A stretch of 49,197 nucleotides of DNA from Aggregicoccus sp. 17bor-14. GTDB lineage: Bacteria > Myxococcota > Myxococcia > Myxococcales > Myxococcaceae. This document shows, piece after piece, positions 1 through 9,179 of the stretch. A program made the position numbers and the translations under genes. How positions within the stretch are numbered: position 1 is the first letter of the stretch; each line of letters begins with the position of its first letter. Below the pieces are notes generated by a model, which was not told the origin of the DNA, did not search any database, and saw nothing but the letters and a program-made list of their open reading frames with translations. Location of the stretch: positions 1 through 49,197 of the forward strand of contig NZ_VJZZ01000026.1 in NCBI RefSeq assembly GCF_009659535.1, given 5' to 3'.

Positions 1-1063
1 GCCTCGTGTCCCGAGGCGCGGCGCGGCCCGCGGCTGGACGAGAGGCCCGAGGCGCGCGGCTCCTCGCCCTTCTTTCGCCGGGGCGAGGACGAGGAGGGCG
101 CTCCTCGCGAGGAGGAGGAGGAGCCCACCTCCGAGAGAGAGCGGGAGCTGCTGGCCCTGCAGGCCCAGACGGCGGAGACGGAGGGGTTCGATTCCGGGAG
201 GGAGGCACGCGAGCTCCTGGCACTGAGGGCCGGGATGCAGGGGGTGGCACCGGGGCGGTGGGCGGAAATTGCGGAGGGGAGAGAGGGCAGCGGCGACGCG
301 GGGGCGGAGGATGCCGCGGCGCAAGAGGTGGAGGAGGGCGCGGCGTACTTCGAGCAGCTGCTCGGGGAGGACGGGCCGGCATCGCCTCCGCGCCCGCGGG
401 AGGAGACGGACAGCGTCCCGCGCCCGTGGGAGGAGGGCGCTTCGGACGATGTGGACGAGGTCCCTTCGCTCCTCACGGAGATGGCGGAGGCACGCCGGCG
501 TGAAGAGGAGGCCGAGCGGCTTGCAGCGGCGCGCCAGGGTGAAGTGGAGGCGCGGGCCACTCGCCACGCGCGTGCCCTGCATGTGGACACGGACGGCGCG
601 CCCCATCCACGGCAGTGGATGCAGCAGCTGCTCGAGCGCGGCGTGAGGGACGGCGCGCTGCGCGAGGCGCCCCTCGGGGTGCTGGTGTCGGTGGCCTGGG
701 GCGCGCTCGCCCTCTTCGCGCAGCGCGCGCTGCACGAGTCGGTGGATGCGGACGAAGCGGGTGTCGCTGCCGAGGCCGTGTGGGCGGCCATTCGCCGCGA
801 GGTGCCCGCGCCGGCACCGTCCCCTGGCCCGGCACCGGGACGCCCGCAGGATGACTCCTCCGATGCACCGGACGCTCCGCCAGAGGAGGACGCGGCGCCC
901 GGTGGCTCGGGTCGCTCAGGCGGGGCGACTGCGGCCGGCACTCGCGAGGAGCTCCCCGCGCACCCCGGGCCCCTGCTCCGAAAGCGGGCGGATGCGCCTG
1001 CGGGGCGGGAGGCGAGTGAGGCGGGCGGGGGAGCCGATGCTCCTGAATCGCGCAGCGCGGTGA
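1..1063 (+). CDS. Glu-rich protein with TetR-like C-terminal stretch, 5' partial, true end unclear
   Basis: Reading frame 1 is open from the window edge and looks coding to about position 800, since most third codon positions are G or C. The first ~200 residues are dominated by Glu, Arg and Ala, with a repeated RELLAL motif and no recognisable helix-turn-helix. Around 600-800 the sequence (ERGVRDGALREAPL, then LVSVAWGALALF and AVWAAIRR) resembles the ligand-binding C-terminal domain of TetR-family regulators. After about 800 the translation becomes Pro/Asp/Gly-rich with weaker codon bias. This frame has no stop at all until 3387, inside the permease gene, so either the stop has been lost or a frameshift exists. 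I place the end at the TGA at 1061-1063, in the frame one base over, as the nearest plausible terminus. TetR assignment is tentative because the DNA-binding half is not visible. Confidence 0.4.
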
Positions 1064-1162
1064 ACGCTGCCTTCGTCCCGCGGACCTCCGGCTGTCCGCG
1101 ACCCGACCGCCCCACCACGCGCGCGTTGACCGGCGCAGCACCCCGGTGTGGCAATCCCCGCC

Positions 1163-2512
1163 ATGCGCCCCTGCCCGCCGCTGCCGCTGCTGCCGCTCGC
1201 GAGGCGCAGGGGCGAGGTGCGCCCGTGCGGATGGCGGCTGCCGGCGCTCGCGCTCGCCGTCCTCCTGGCGGCCGCGACGGGCTGTCGGCGCGAGCCGCCC
1301 TCCGGCGGCGAGGCGGGGGCGCCCGGCCGGGTGCGGCTCGTCTTCAAGCACCAGCCGCTGTGGGGGGACCCCGCGCCCTTCCGTGCCCTGCTGGACTCCT
1401 TCCGCCGCGCACACCCCGAGGTGGAGCTGGTCACCGAGGCGCTGCCCAACGCCTCGGACCTCGCGCACCAGTACTTCCTCACCGCGCTGGAGGGGCGCGC
1501 GCAGGACTTCGACGTGCTCGTGGCAGACGTGGTCTGGGTGCCCGAGTTCGCGCGCGCCGGGTGGATCGCCGACCTCTCGGACGCCTTCCCACCCGAGCGC
1601 CTGCGCGCCGACTTCCTGCCCGGCCCCGCCGAGGCGGTGCTCGTGCAGGGGCGCACCTACGCGGTGCCCTGGTACCTGGACGTGGGGGTGCTCTACTACC
1701 GCACCGACCTGGTGCCGCGCGCGCCGCGCACCTACGCGGAGCTGGAGCGCTTCACCCGCGAGGCGCTCGCCCACGGCCCTCCCGGCTTGCAGGGCTACCT
1801 GTGGCAGGGCCGCCAGTACGAGGGCCTCAACTGCAACGTGTACGAGGCCCTCTGGGGCCACGGCGGCGAGGCGGTGGCGCCGGACGGCCGCGTCCTGCTC
1901 GACACCCCCGAGGCCCTCGCCGCGCTCGGCTACCTGCGCGGCCTCATCACCTCGGGTGTCTCGCCCGGCAGCGTGACGGCCGCGGGCGAGGAGGAGGCGC
2001 GCCGCGTCTTCCAGGACGGGCGCGCCGTCTTCATGCGCAACTGGCCCTACGCCTGGGCGGAAGCGCAGGCCCCCGGCAGCCCCATCCGCGGCCGCGTGGG
2101 ACTCAGCACCCTGCCCACGGAGGACGGGCGCCCCGGCGCCGGTGCGCTCGGAGGCTGGCAGCTCGCGCTCAACGCCCACAGCCCCCCGGAGCGCCGCCGC
2201 GCCGCCGAGCAGCTCATCGCGCACCTCACCTCGCTCGAGGCCAACGTGCAGCTCGCCCTGCACTACGGACGCAACCCGCCGCGCCGCGCCGCCTACGACG
2301 ACGCGCGCCTGCGCGCCCAGGTGCCCTTCATCGCCCAGCTGCGCACCATGGCGGAGGCCGCGCGCCCCCGCCCCGTCACCCCCTACTACGCGCTGCTCTC
2401 GGACGTGCTGCAGGGCGAGTTCAGCGCCGCCGTGTCCGGCCTGCGCCCGCCGGAGGAGGCCCTCTCGCGGGCCCAGGCGCGCGTGGACCACCTGATGGGG
2501 AGGGACCGGTGA
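1163..2512 (+). CDS. ABC sugar transporter substrate-binding lipoprotein
   Basis: Extracytoplasmic solute-binding protein of the carbohydrate family (MalE/ThuE/LpqY-like) that would deliver a sugar or oligosaccharide to the permeases encoded next. The N terminus has a positively charged stretch, a hydrophobic core (LPALALAVLLAAATGC) and a lipobox Cys, so it should be a membrane-anchored lipoprotein. Family-like segments follow: FDVLVADVVWVPEFA, YAVPWYLDVGVLYYRTDLV, and a C-terminal region with GGWQLALN. At about 449 residues it has the usual family length. ATG 1163 is chosen because codon bias already holds from there. GTG 1148 and GTG 1217 are alternatives, the latter with the better purine-rich site and shortest signal peptide. 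A weak TTGACC box at 1126-1131 lies upstream. The stop overlaps the next start (GTGA). The exact sugar cannot be read from sequence. Confidence 0.9.
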   Translation: MRPCPPLPLLPLARRRGEVRPCGWRLPALALAVLLAAATGCRREPPSGGEAGAPGRVRLVFKHQPLWGDPAPFRALLDSFRRAHPEVELVTEALPNASDLAHQYFLTALEGRAQDFDVLVADVVWVPEFARAGWIADLSDAFPPERLRADFLPGPAEAVLVQGRTYAVPWYLDVGVLYYRTDLVPRAPRTYAELERFTREALAHGPPGLQGYLWQGRQYEGLNCNVYEALWGHGGEAVAPDGRVLLDTPEALAALGYLRGLITSGVSPGSVTAAGEEEARRVFQDGRAVFMRNWPYAWAEAQAPGSPIRGRVGLSTLPTEDGRPGAGALGGWQLALNAHSPPERRRAAEQLIAHLTSLEANVQLALHYGRNPPRRAAYDDARLRAQVPFIAQLRTMAEAARPRPVTPYYALLSDVLQGEFSAAVSGLRPPEEALSRAQARVDHLMGRDR

Positions 2513-3387
2513 GCGGCCGCCCCAGCGCCTTCGCGCGCGAGCGGCGCCAGGCGCTCGTGCTCGTGGCGCCCGCCGTGGCGGTGCTCGCGCTGGTGGCGCT
2601 CTACCCGCTCGCGGCCGCGCTGCTGCTCAGCCTGCAGCGCGTGGTGCTGGTGTTCGGCGAGCGCGAGTTCATCGGGCTGGGCAACTACCGCTTCCTCCTG
2701 CACGACGCGCGCTTCTGGAGCGCCCTGGGCAACACCGCCTACTTCACCTTCGTGGCGGTGGGGCTGGAGCTGCTGCTCGCGGTGCCGCTCGCGCTGCTGC
2801 TGCACGCGCGCTTTCGCGGCCGCGGGCTCCTGCGCGCCGGCGTCCTCATCCCCTGGGCCATCCCCACCGTGGTGAGCGCGCGGCTGTGGGCCTGGCTCTT
2901 CAACGCGGACTACGGCCTGGTCAACGCGCTGCTGCCGGGCCCCCCGCTCAACTGGCTCGGCAGCCCCCGGCTCGCGCTGCACGCGGCCATCCTCGTGGAC
3001 GTGTGGAAGACCACCCCCTTCGTCGCGCTGCTGCTGCTCGCCGGCCTGCAGGGCATCCCCGAGGAGCTGTACCGGGCGGCGCGCGTGGACGGGGCGGGAG
3101 CCTGGCGCACCTTCCGCTCCATCACCCTGCCGCTGCTGCGCCCGGCGCTCGCGCTCGCGCTGCTCTTTCGCGCGCTCGATGCCTTCCGCGTCTTCGACGC
3201 CCTCTACGTCCTCACCGAGGGAGGCCCCGCCAACAGCACCGAGACCCTCAGCCTCTACGCGTACAAGACGCTGATGCGCTCGGGGGACTTCGGCTACGGC
3301 TCCACGCTCGCGGTGGCCACCTTCCTGTGCGTCGCGGCGCTCGCGCTGGTGCTGGTGCGGCTGGTGGGAAGGGAGCGCACCGCGTGA
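2509..3387 (+). CDS. ABC sugar transporter permease (MalF/UgpA-like)
   Basis: First inner-membrane subunit of the sugar importer, 292 residues with six predicted membrane segments beginning LVLVAPAVAVLALVALYPLA. The cytoplasmic EAA loop that docks the ATPase is clear: EELYRAARVDGAGAWRTF followed by ITLPLLRP. The TEGGPANSTE segment near the last loop is typical of MalF/UgpA/LacF relatives. GTG at 2509 overlaps the stop of the binding protein by four bases, and the end overlaps the second permease the same way, so the three genes are probably translationally coupled. The same frame stays open far upstream, but that is a by-product of base composition and not part of this protein. Confidence 0.92.
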   Translation: MSGRPSAFARERRQALVLVAPAVAVLALVALYPLAAALLLSLQRVVLVFGEREFIGLGNYRFLLHDARFWSALGNTAYFTFVAVGLELLLAVPLALLLHARFRGRGLLRAGVLIPWAIPTVVSARLWAWLFNADYGLVNALLPGPPLNWLGSPRLALHAAILVDVWKTTPFVALLLLAGLQGIPEELYRAARVDGAGAWRTFRSITLPLLRPALALALLFRALDAFRVFDALYVLTEGGPANSTETLSLYAYKTLMRSGDFGYGSTLAVATFLCVAALALVLVRLVGRERTA

Positions 3388-4217
3388 GGCGCCCGGCGCC
3401 AGCAGGCGAGGGCCCGGGGCTCGCGCGCGCGCTCGCGTGCGCGGCCTTCCTCGCCTTCTTCCTCGGCCCCTTCGCCTGGCAGCTGCTCACCAGCCTGCGC
3501 CCGGAGGACGAGCTCACCCGCGCAGGGCTCCCCACCCACCTCACGCTCGCGTCCTACGCGAGCGTGCTCGCGGGCGGCGCCTTCCTCAGGGCGGTGGCCA
3601 ACTCGCTCCTGCTCGCGGCGGCCACCACCGCGTTCTGCCTCGCGGTGGGCGCGAGCGCGGCCTTCGCGCTGGCGAAGCTGCGCTTTCCGGGCAGCGGGCT
3701 GCTGCTCGCGCTCGCGCTGGGGGTGTCCATGTTCCCGCCCATCGCCACGGTGAGCCCGCTCTACCTGCTCCTGCGCGCGGTGGGGCTGCGCGACCGGCTG
3801 CTGGGCCTCGTGCTGCCCTACGCCACCTTCGCGCTGCCGCTCACGCTGTGGCTGCTCACGTCGTTCTTCCGCGAGCTGCCGGACGCGCTCTACCGCGCGG
3901 CGCGGGTGGACGGGTGCACGCCCTTCGGCGCCTTCTGGCGGGTGCTGCTGCCGCTCGCCGCGCCGGGGCTCGCCACCACCGGGCTGCTCGTCTTCATCTT
4001 CTGCTGGAACGAGTTCCTCTACGCCCTCACCTTCCTCAGCTCCCCGGAGCGGCGCACGGTGCCGGTGGCCCTGAGCCTCTTCGCCGGCGAGCACGTGGAG
4101 CCCTGGGGCGAGGTGGCGGCCGCGAGCCTCGTGGCCACGCTGCCGCTCGCGGTGCTCACCCTCCTCTTCCAAAGGCGCATCGTGTCCGGGCTCACCTCGG
4201 GCGCGGTGAAGGAGTAG
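3384..4217 (+). CDS. ABC sugar transporter permease (MalG/ThuG-like)
   Basis: Second membrane subunit of the importer, 277 residues. The EAA loop reads ELPDALYRAARVDGCTPF then LLPLAAPG, and the carboxy end contains FCWNEFLYALTFL, both typical of the MalG/UgpE/ThuG branch. Start GTG 3384 overlaps the preceding stop (GTGA). An alternative upstream start is unlikely because the upstream part of this frame runs antagonistic to the first permease gene. Together with the first permease it would form the heterodimeric translocation pore. The ATPase gene starts six bases after its stop. Confidence 0.92.
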   Translation: MRRPAPAGEGPGLARALACAAFLAFFLGPFAWQLLTSLRPEDELTRAGLPTHLTLASYASVLAGGAFLRAVANSLLLAAATTAFCLAVGASAAFALAKLRFPGSGLLLALALGVSMFPPIATVSPLYLLLRAVGLRDRLLGLVLPYATFALPLTLWLLTSFFRELPDALYRAARVDGCTPFGAFWRVLLPLAAPGLATTGLLVFIFCWNEFLYALTFLSSPERRTVPVALSLFAGEHVEPWGEVAAASLVATLPLAVLTLLFQRRIVSGLTSGAVKE

Positions 4218-4223
4218 CGGCAC

Positions 4224-5294
4224 GTGGCGCGCGTGGAGCTCATCGGCGTGGGCAAGGTGTACGAGGGTGCGGGCTCGCGCGGTGGCGCCGCGGCCGTCTC
4301 GGACGTGAGCCTGGACGTGGCGCACGGGGAGTTCGTCTGCCTCGTGGGGCCCAGCGGCTGCGGCAAGAGCACCACGCTGAACCTGGTGGCGGGGCTCGAG
4401 CGCCCCAGCAGCGGCGAGCTGCGCATCGACGGGGAGCGCGTGAACGAGCAGAGCCCGCGCGAGCGCGACGTGGCGATGGTGTTCCAGAGCTACGCCCTCT
4501 ACCCGCACCGCACGGTGGAGGGAAACCTCGCCTTCCCGCTCGAGGTGGCGGGGCTGCCGCGCGAGGAGATCCGCCGGCGCGTGGGAGAGGCCGCCGAGCG
4601 CCTCGGGCTCACGGCGCTGCTCGCGCGCAGGCCGAAGGAGCTCTCCGGCGGCCAGCGCCAGCGCGTGGCGCTGGGGCGCGCGCTGGTGCGAAGGCCCCGG
4701 GTGTTCCTCTTCGACGAGCCCCTGAGCAACCTGGACGCGGCCCTGCGCACCCAGGTGCGCGGCGAGCTCAAGGCCCTGCACCGCAGCCTCGGGGCCACCT
4801 TCCTCTACGTGACGCACGACCAGGCGGAGGCGATGACGCTCGCGGACCGGGTGGTGGTGATGAGCGCGGGGCGCGTGCAGCAGGTGGCCCCGCCGCGCGA
4901 GCTCTACGCCGCGCCCGCCAACACCTTCGTCGCGGGCTTCTTCGGCAGCCCCCGCATCAACCTGGTGCGCCCCGGGACGCTGGGGCAGGGGCCCGGAGCC
5001 TGGACCCTGGGCGTGCGCCCCGAGGCCCTGGAGGTGGGCGCGGGAGCGGCGCCGCCCGGGGGCGCGCTCGCGGCGCGCGTGTACCTGGTGGAGCCGCTGG
5101 GCGCGGAGGCCTGGGTGACGGTGGAGCGCACCGAGGGAGGGCACACCGAGCGGCTCACGGCGCGCGCCGCGTCCGACTTCGACGCCCCGCCGGGCGCGCC
5201 CGCGTGGGTGCGGCTGCGGCCCGGGGCGCTCCTGCACCGCTTCGACGCCGCGACGGGGGCCCGGGTCGACCGGGCTCCCGACCGGGCTCCCTGA
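4224..5294 (+). CDS. ABC transporter ATP-binding protein (MalK/UgpC-like)
   Basis: ATPase of the sugar importer, 356 residues. Walker A is GPSGCGKSTT (about residues 43-52), Q-loop region VFQSYALYPH, signature LSGGQRQRVALGRAL, Walker B RVFLFDEPLSNLD, and the switch His in YVTHDQAEAM. The C-terminal third (from about residue 240) has the MalK-type regulatory/TOBE region with GVRPEALEV. Such subunits often also carry regulatory contacts. The last codons contain a 12-bp tandem duplication (Asp-Arg-Ala-Pro twice, 5267-5291), probably a neutral slippage product. It follows the second permease by six bases and closes a four-gene operon. Start GTG 4224 is the first possible codon after the upstream stop. 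Confidence 0.94.
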   Translation: MARVELIGVGKVYEGAGSRGGAAAVSDVSLDVAHGEFVCLVGPSGCGKSTTLNLVAGLERPSSGELRIDGERVNEQSPRERDVAMVFQSYALYPHRTVEGNLAFPLEVAGLPREEIRRRVGEAAERLGLTALLARRPKELSGGQRQRVALGRALVRRPRVFLFDEPLSNLDAALRTQVRGELKALHRSLGATFLYVTHDQAEAMTLADRVVVMSAGRVQQVAPPRELYAAPANTFVAGFFGSPRINLVRPGTLGQGPGAWTLGVRPEALEVGAGAAPPGGALAARVYLVEPLGAEAWVTVERTEGGHTERLTARAASDFDAPPGAPAWVRLRPGALLHRFDAATGARVDRAPDRAP

Positions 5295-5441
5295 CGGCAG
5301 GCGGGGCGGCGAGCGGCGCGTGACCTCACCTGCTCGCGGAGCAGGCGGAGGGCGCGCGGCCTGCGCCGGGCAGGTCCATTGCGGCTCCGCCGCCCGCATG
5401 CCCACCATTCCCGGGCGGGCCAGACGCGGGGAGGCACACCC

Positions 5442-6509
5442 ATGGCGAGGGCTGCAGGGCCGGCAGCTGCCCGGACAGAGCCGAGTGCGCCCCGGGGGCG
5501 GCGCCCCCCTCTCGCCTTGCTGCCGGCACTGCTGGTGCTGCTGCTCGCGGGCGGCGCCGCCTGCACCCAGCCCCCGCCCGCGCCCATGCGGCTGGGCACG
5601 GTGATGTGGCCGGGCCACGAGCCGCTCTTCCTCGCGCGCGAGAGCGGGCAGCTGCCGGACGCGCAGGTGCGCCTGGTGGAGTACAGCTCGCTCTCCGAGG
5701 TGAACCGCGCCTTTCGCAACGGGGCGCTGGATGCGGCCGGCCTCACCCTGGACATGGCGCTCGCGCTCGCGCAGCAGGGCTTCGAGCCGCGGGTGGTGCT
5801 GGTGATGGACATCTCGCAGGGCGCGGACGCGCTGCTCGCGCGCCCGGAGGTGGCGCAGGTGCGCGCGCTGCGCGGCCGGCGCGTGGGGGTGGAGGAGTCC
5901 GGGGTGAGCGGGTACGTGCTGGGGCGCGCGCTGGAGCGGGCGGGGCTCGCGGCGTCGGACGTGCAGGTGGTGTGGACGCCCGTGGAGCAGCAGGTGCGCG
6001 CCTACCGCGAGGGGGCGCTGGACGCGGTGGTGAGCTTCGAGCCGGTGGTGGGGCAGCTGATGGCGGCCGGCGCGCGCCGCCTCTTCGACAGCAGCGAGCT
6101 GCCGGGCGAGGTGCAGGACGTGCTGGTGGTGCGCCGCGCGTACCTGGACGCGCACCCGGCCGAGGTGGCGGCGCTGCTGGATGCCTGGTTCGCCGCGGCG
6201 GACACGGTGCAGGCGCGCCCCCAGGCGGCGAGCCTCGAGCTCAGCCCGCGGCTGGGGATGAGCGCGGAGGAGTTCCGCAGGGTGTGCACGCAGCTGCACT
6301 TCCCCTCGCGCGAGGAGAACCTCGCGCTGCTCGGCGGCGAGCGCCCGGGCATCGTGCCCATCGCGCGGCGCATGTACGAGGTGCTCCTGCGGCTGGGGCT
6401 GGTGCGCGGCGCCTGGCCCGAGGCCCCGCTCGCGGACGCGCGCGCGCTGCAGGGCGGCGCGCCGCGGCAGGTGGCGGCGGCGGGCCCGGGGGCGCCGTGG
6501 GGGCGCTGA
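5442..6509 (+). CDS. NMT1/SsuA-like substrate-binding lipoprotein, probable sensor partner
   Basis: Periplasmic binding protein of the nitrate/sulfonate/thiamine-precursor type (355 residues). A signal sequence (LALLPALLVLLLAGGAAC) ends in a lipobox Cys. The mature part starts MRLGTVMWPGHEPLFLARE, as in SsuA/TauA/NMT1 proteins, followed by YSSLSEVNRAFRNGALDAAG, RGRRVGVEESGVSGYVLG and AYREGALDAVVSFEPV. ATG 5442 is preceded by GGGGAGG at suitable spacing and is preferred over TTG 5379. The gene overlaps the histidine kinase gene by 13 bases and no permease or ATPase follows. I infer that it reports ligand to that kinase and does not feed a transporter. Ligand unknown. It could alternatively work with permeases encoded elsewhere. 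Confidence 0.85.
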   Translation: MARAAGPAAARTEPSAPRGRRPPLALLPALLVLLLAGGAACTQPPPAPMRLGTVMWPGHEPLFLARESGQLPDAQVRLVEYSSLSEVNRAFRNGALDAAGLTLDMALALAQQGFEPRVVLVMDISQGADALLARPEVAQVRALRGRRVGVEESGVSGYVLGRALERAGLAASDVQVVWTPVEQQVRAYREGALDAVVSFEPVVGQLMAAGARRLFDSSELPGEVQDVLVVRRAYLDAHPAEVAALLDAWFAAADTVQARPQAASLELSPRLGMSAEEFRRVCTQLHFPSREENLALLGGERPGIVPIARRMYEVLLRLGLVRGAWPEAPLADARALQGGAPRQVAAAGPGAPWGR

Positions 6510-9103
6510 GCCGAGGGGCCTCGGGCCCGGGGACGCCGGAGCGGGCGCTGGAGGGGGCTCGGGAGGGCCGGGCGCCGGCGCGCTCCGGCCGGCCGTGGCG
6601 CGGGCTGCTGCCGCCCCTGCGCTACGCGGTGCCGCTCGCGCTGCTCTTCTTCGGCGGGCTGGTGGGGCTCTACGACTACGTGCGCAGCGCGCGCACGGCC
6701 GAGCGCCAGGTGGAGCAGATGGCGCGCGAGGACCTCGGCCACCGGATGGCGGACCTGCAGAGCCACCTCGAGTTCCTGCTGCGCGCGGGCGAGACGGAGC
6801 GGGTGCGCGAGGAGGTGGCGCGGCTGGGGGCGGACGTGAACCTGGAGCGCGGCCTGCTGGTGGACGACGCGGGCCGGGTGGTGGCCGCCACGCGGCGCGA
6901 GCTGGTGGGGCGCGAGGCGGCGGGGCTCGAGCCGCCGCTGCCCGCCGCGGCGCGGGGGGTGACGGACGGGGTGCGCCAGCGGCTGGGCGGGCAGGTGCAG
7001 GAGGTGGAGGGGGGAGGCGCGCTGGTGGGCGCCTTCCCGGTGGTGTGGGGCGGGCGCGCGACGGAGCTGTGGCCGGACCGGGTGGGGCTCCTGGTGATGG
7101 AGCTGGACCTCACCCGGCAGCGGGCCGTGGCGCTGCGCTCCGTGCAGATGCGGGTGCTCGAGCGCATGGCGCTGCTCGCGCTGCTCGCCTTCGCGCTCTG
7201 GCTCATGTTCCACGTGTCGCTCGGGCGGCGGGTGCAGAGCCTGGTGGGGGCGGCGCGGCGGCTCGCGGCGGGGGAGGGCAGCGCGCGCGCGGACGTGGGC
7301 GGCAGCGACGAGCTGGCGCGGGTGGGCGAGGCCTTCGACGAGATGGCGGAGCAGGTGCAGGAGGCGCGCGAGCGGCTGGAGGCGAGCGAGGAGCGCACCC
7401 GGCTCTTGCTGGACGCGACGGCGGAGGGGCTGGTGGGGCTGGACCTGGAGGGCCGCTGCACCTTCTGCAACGCGGCGGCGGTGCGGCTGCTGGGCGCCGC
7501 GACCGAGGGGCCGGAGGCGCTCATCGGCCAGGACCTGGAGCACTTCCGCCCGCACTTCCGCCCGGACGGGAGCCTCTTGCCGCGCGAGGAGAGCGAGCTG
7601 GTGCAGGAGCTGCGCACGCGCCGCCCGGTGCACGTGGAGGGGCAGGCGCTGCGGCGCGCGGACGGCAGCGCGCTGCCGGTGGAGCTGTGGAGCCACCCGG
7701 TGCTGCGCGGCGGGGAGCTGGTGGGGCGGGTGGTGAGCTTCGTGGACATCAGCGAGCGCAAGCGGGCGGAGGACGCGCGCGCCTTCCTCCTGGAGGCGAG
7801 CGCGCAGCTGGCGGAGCTGACGGACGAGGCGCAGGCGTACGCGCGGGTGGCGCGGCTCGCGGTGCCGCAGCTCGCCGAGTGGTGCGTCGTGGACACGGTG
7901 GACGAGGAGGGGCGGCCGGTGCGCCGCGCGGCAGCGCACGCGGACGCGCGGCGCGAGGAGCTGCTGCGGACGCTGGGCGAGCGCTACCCGCCGGGCTGGG
8001 ACAGCCCCAGCCCCACCGCGCACGTGCTGATGACGGGGCGCCCCCTGCGGGTGAACAGCGCGGAGCTCCTGCAGGCCTACAGCCCGGACGCGGGCCACGC
8101 CGAGCTGCTGCGCGGGCTGGGGGCGCGCGTGGCGCTCGCGCTGCCCCTGCAGGTGCGCGGGCAGACGCTGGGGGTGCTGATGCTCGTGCACGGGGGGCCG
8201 GGCTTTCGCTACGGGCCGCACGAGGTGGCGCTCGCCGAGGAGCTCGCGCGCCGCGCCGCGGTGGCGCTGGACAACGCGCGGCTCTACCGCCAGGCGCAGG
8301 AGGCGGTGCGGCTGCGCGAGGAGTTCCTCAGCGTGGCGAGCCACGAGCTGCACACGCCGCTCACCCCGCTGCAGCTGCAGCTGCAGGTGCTGCAGCGCGC
8401 GCTCGCGGCCCGCAGCGCGCCCGAGGCGCTCGCGCCCAAGATGCAGAAGGCGGTGGGGCAGGTGCGGCGGCTGAGCCGGCTGGTGGACGACCTGCTGGAC
8501 GTCTCGCGCATCGTGGCGGGGAGGCTCCCGCTGCAGCCCGAGGAGGTGGACCTGCGGCAGCTCACGGACGAGGTGGTGGAGCGCTTCGCCGACCAGGCCG
8601 CGCAGGCGGGCTCGAGCGTGCGGGTGCGGGAGGAGGACGGCGCTCCGGGGGGGCCGGTCATCGGGCGCTGGGACCGGCTGCGGCTGGAGCAGGTGCTCAC
8701 CAACCTGCTCACCAACGCGCTGAAGTACGGGGCGGGGCGGCCGGTGGAGATCGAGCTGGGGCGGGGGCCGGAGGGCGGGGCGCTGTGGCGCATCCGCGAC
8801 CGGGGCATCGGCATTGCGCCCGAGGCGCTCTCGCGCATCTTCGGGCGCTTCGAGCGCGCGGTGAGCGCGCGCGCGTACGGGGGGCTGGGCCTGGGGCTGT
8901 ACATCTCGCAGCAGATCGTGCGCGCACACGGCGGGCGCATCGAGGTGGAGAGCCGGCCCGGGGAGGGCTCCACCTTCACCGCGTACCTGCCGCTGGAGGG
9001 CGCACCCGCGCAGCCGGCCCTGGCGCCGGGGACCTCGGGCGCCTCAGGGGCGGCGCGCGGCGGGGGGGAGGAGGCGGCGGCGCTTCCCGGGGCGCCGGGC
9101 TGA
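6497..9103 (+). CDS. Transmembrane sensor histidine kinase (HAMP-PAS-GAF)
   Basis: About 868 residues. Membrane segment at roughly 41-60 (YAVPLALLFFGGLVGLYDYV), an extracytoplasmic region of ~160 residues, a second membrane segment near 220-242, HAMP linker (about 243-295), PAS domain (about 300-420, ending VSFVDISERKRAED), GAF domain (about 430-590), then HisKA with phospho-acceptor His616 in SHELHTPLTP and an HATPase with NLLTNALKYG, DRGIGI and GLGLGLYIS. GTG 6497 lies inside the end of the binding-protein gene, so the two are probably co-translated. No response regulator is adjacent, making it an orphan kinase. A periplasmic loop plus a coupled binding lipoprotein suggests ligand sensing through protein contact, as known for LuxP-LuxQ or TorT-TorS, but here this is inference. 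Confidence 0.92.
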   Translation: MGALSRGASGPGTPERALEGAREGRAPARSGRPWRGLLPPLRYAVPLALLFFGGLVGLYDYVRSARTAERQVEQMAREDLGHRMADLQSHLEFLLRAGETERVREEVARLGADVNLERGLLVDDAGRVVAATRRELVGREAAGLEPPLPAAARGVTDGVRQRLGGQVQEVEGGGALVGAFPVVWGGRATELWPDRVGLLVMELDLTRQRAVALRSVQMRVLERMALLALLAFALWLMFHVSLGRRVQSLVGAARRLAAGEGSARADVGGSDELARVGEAFDEMAEQVQEARERLEASEERTRLLLDATAEGLVGLDLEGRCTFCNAAAVRLLGAATEGPEALIGQDLEHFRPHFRPDGSLLPREESELVQELRTRRPVHVEGQALRRADGSALPVELWSHPVLRGGELVGRVVSFVDISERKRAEDARAFLLEASAQLAELTDEAQAYARVARLAVPQLAEWCVVDTVDEEGRPVRRAAAHADARREELLRTLGERYPPGWDSPSPTAHVLMTGRPLRVNSAELLQAYSPDAGHAELLRGLGARVALALPLQVRGQTLGVLMLVHGGPGFRYGPHEVALAEELARRAAVALDNARLYRQAQEAVRLREEFLSVASHELHTPLTPLQLQLQVLQRALAARSAPEALAPKMQKAVGQVRRLSRLVDDLLDVSRIVAGRLPLQPEEVDLRQLTDEVVERFADQAAQAGSSVRVREEDGAPGGPVIGRWDRLRLEQVLTNLLTNALKYGAGRPVEIELGRGPEGGALWRIRDRGIGIAPEALSRIFGRFERAVSARAYGGLGLGLYISQQIVRAHGGRIEVESRPGEGSTFTAYLPLEGAPAQPALAPGTSGASGAARGGGEEAAALPGAPG

Positions 9104-9179
9104 GGGGTAGAACCGGGGGCGAGAGAGAGCAGGCGCGGCGGGGCAGGGCGTGTACCCGTCTTCCAACAGGGGTCTCCGC

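Noticed and set aside
1126-1155. Promoter TTGACC with GGCAAT before the sugar importer operon
   Set aside because: The -35 box is good but the -10 is poor and spacing is 18. In such GC-rich DNA this is too weak to list as a feature.
473-2491. Very long minus-strand frame antisense to the sugar-binding gene
   Set aside because: Product is Arg/Pro/Ala/Gly-rich without family motifs. It mirrors the codon bias of the real plus-strand gene, as do other long antisense frames (3294-6299, 6002-8929, 11755-14679, 46317-49091).
235-3387. A single 1050-codon frame spanning the first 3.4 kb
   Set aside because: It only reflects lack of stops in high-GC DNA. Residues match a known protein only after 2509 (permease), and the middle is antagonistic to the binding-protein gene.
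5267-5291. 12-bp tandem duplication at the end of the ATPase gene
   Set aside because: Real but minor: it adds Asp-Arg-Ala-Pro to a disordered tail and has no evident role.
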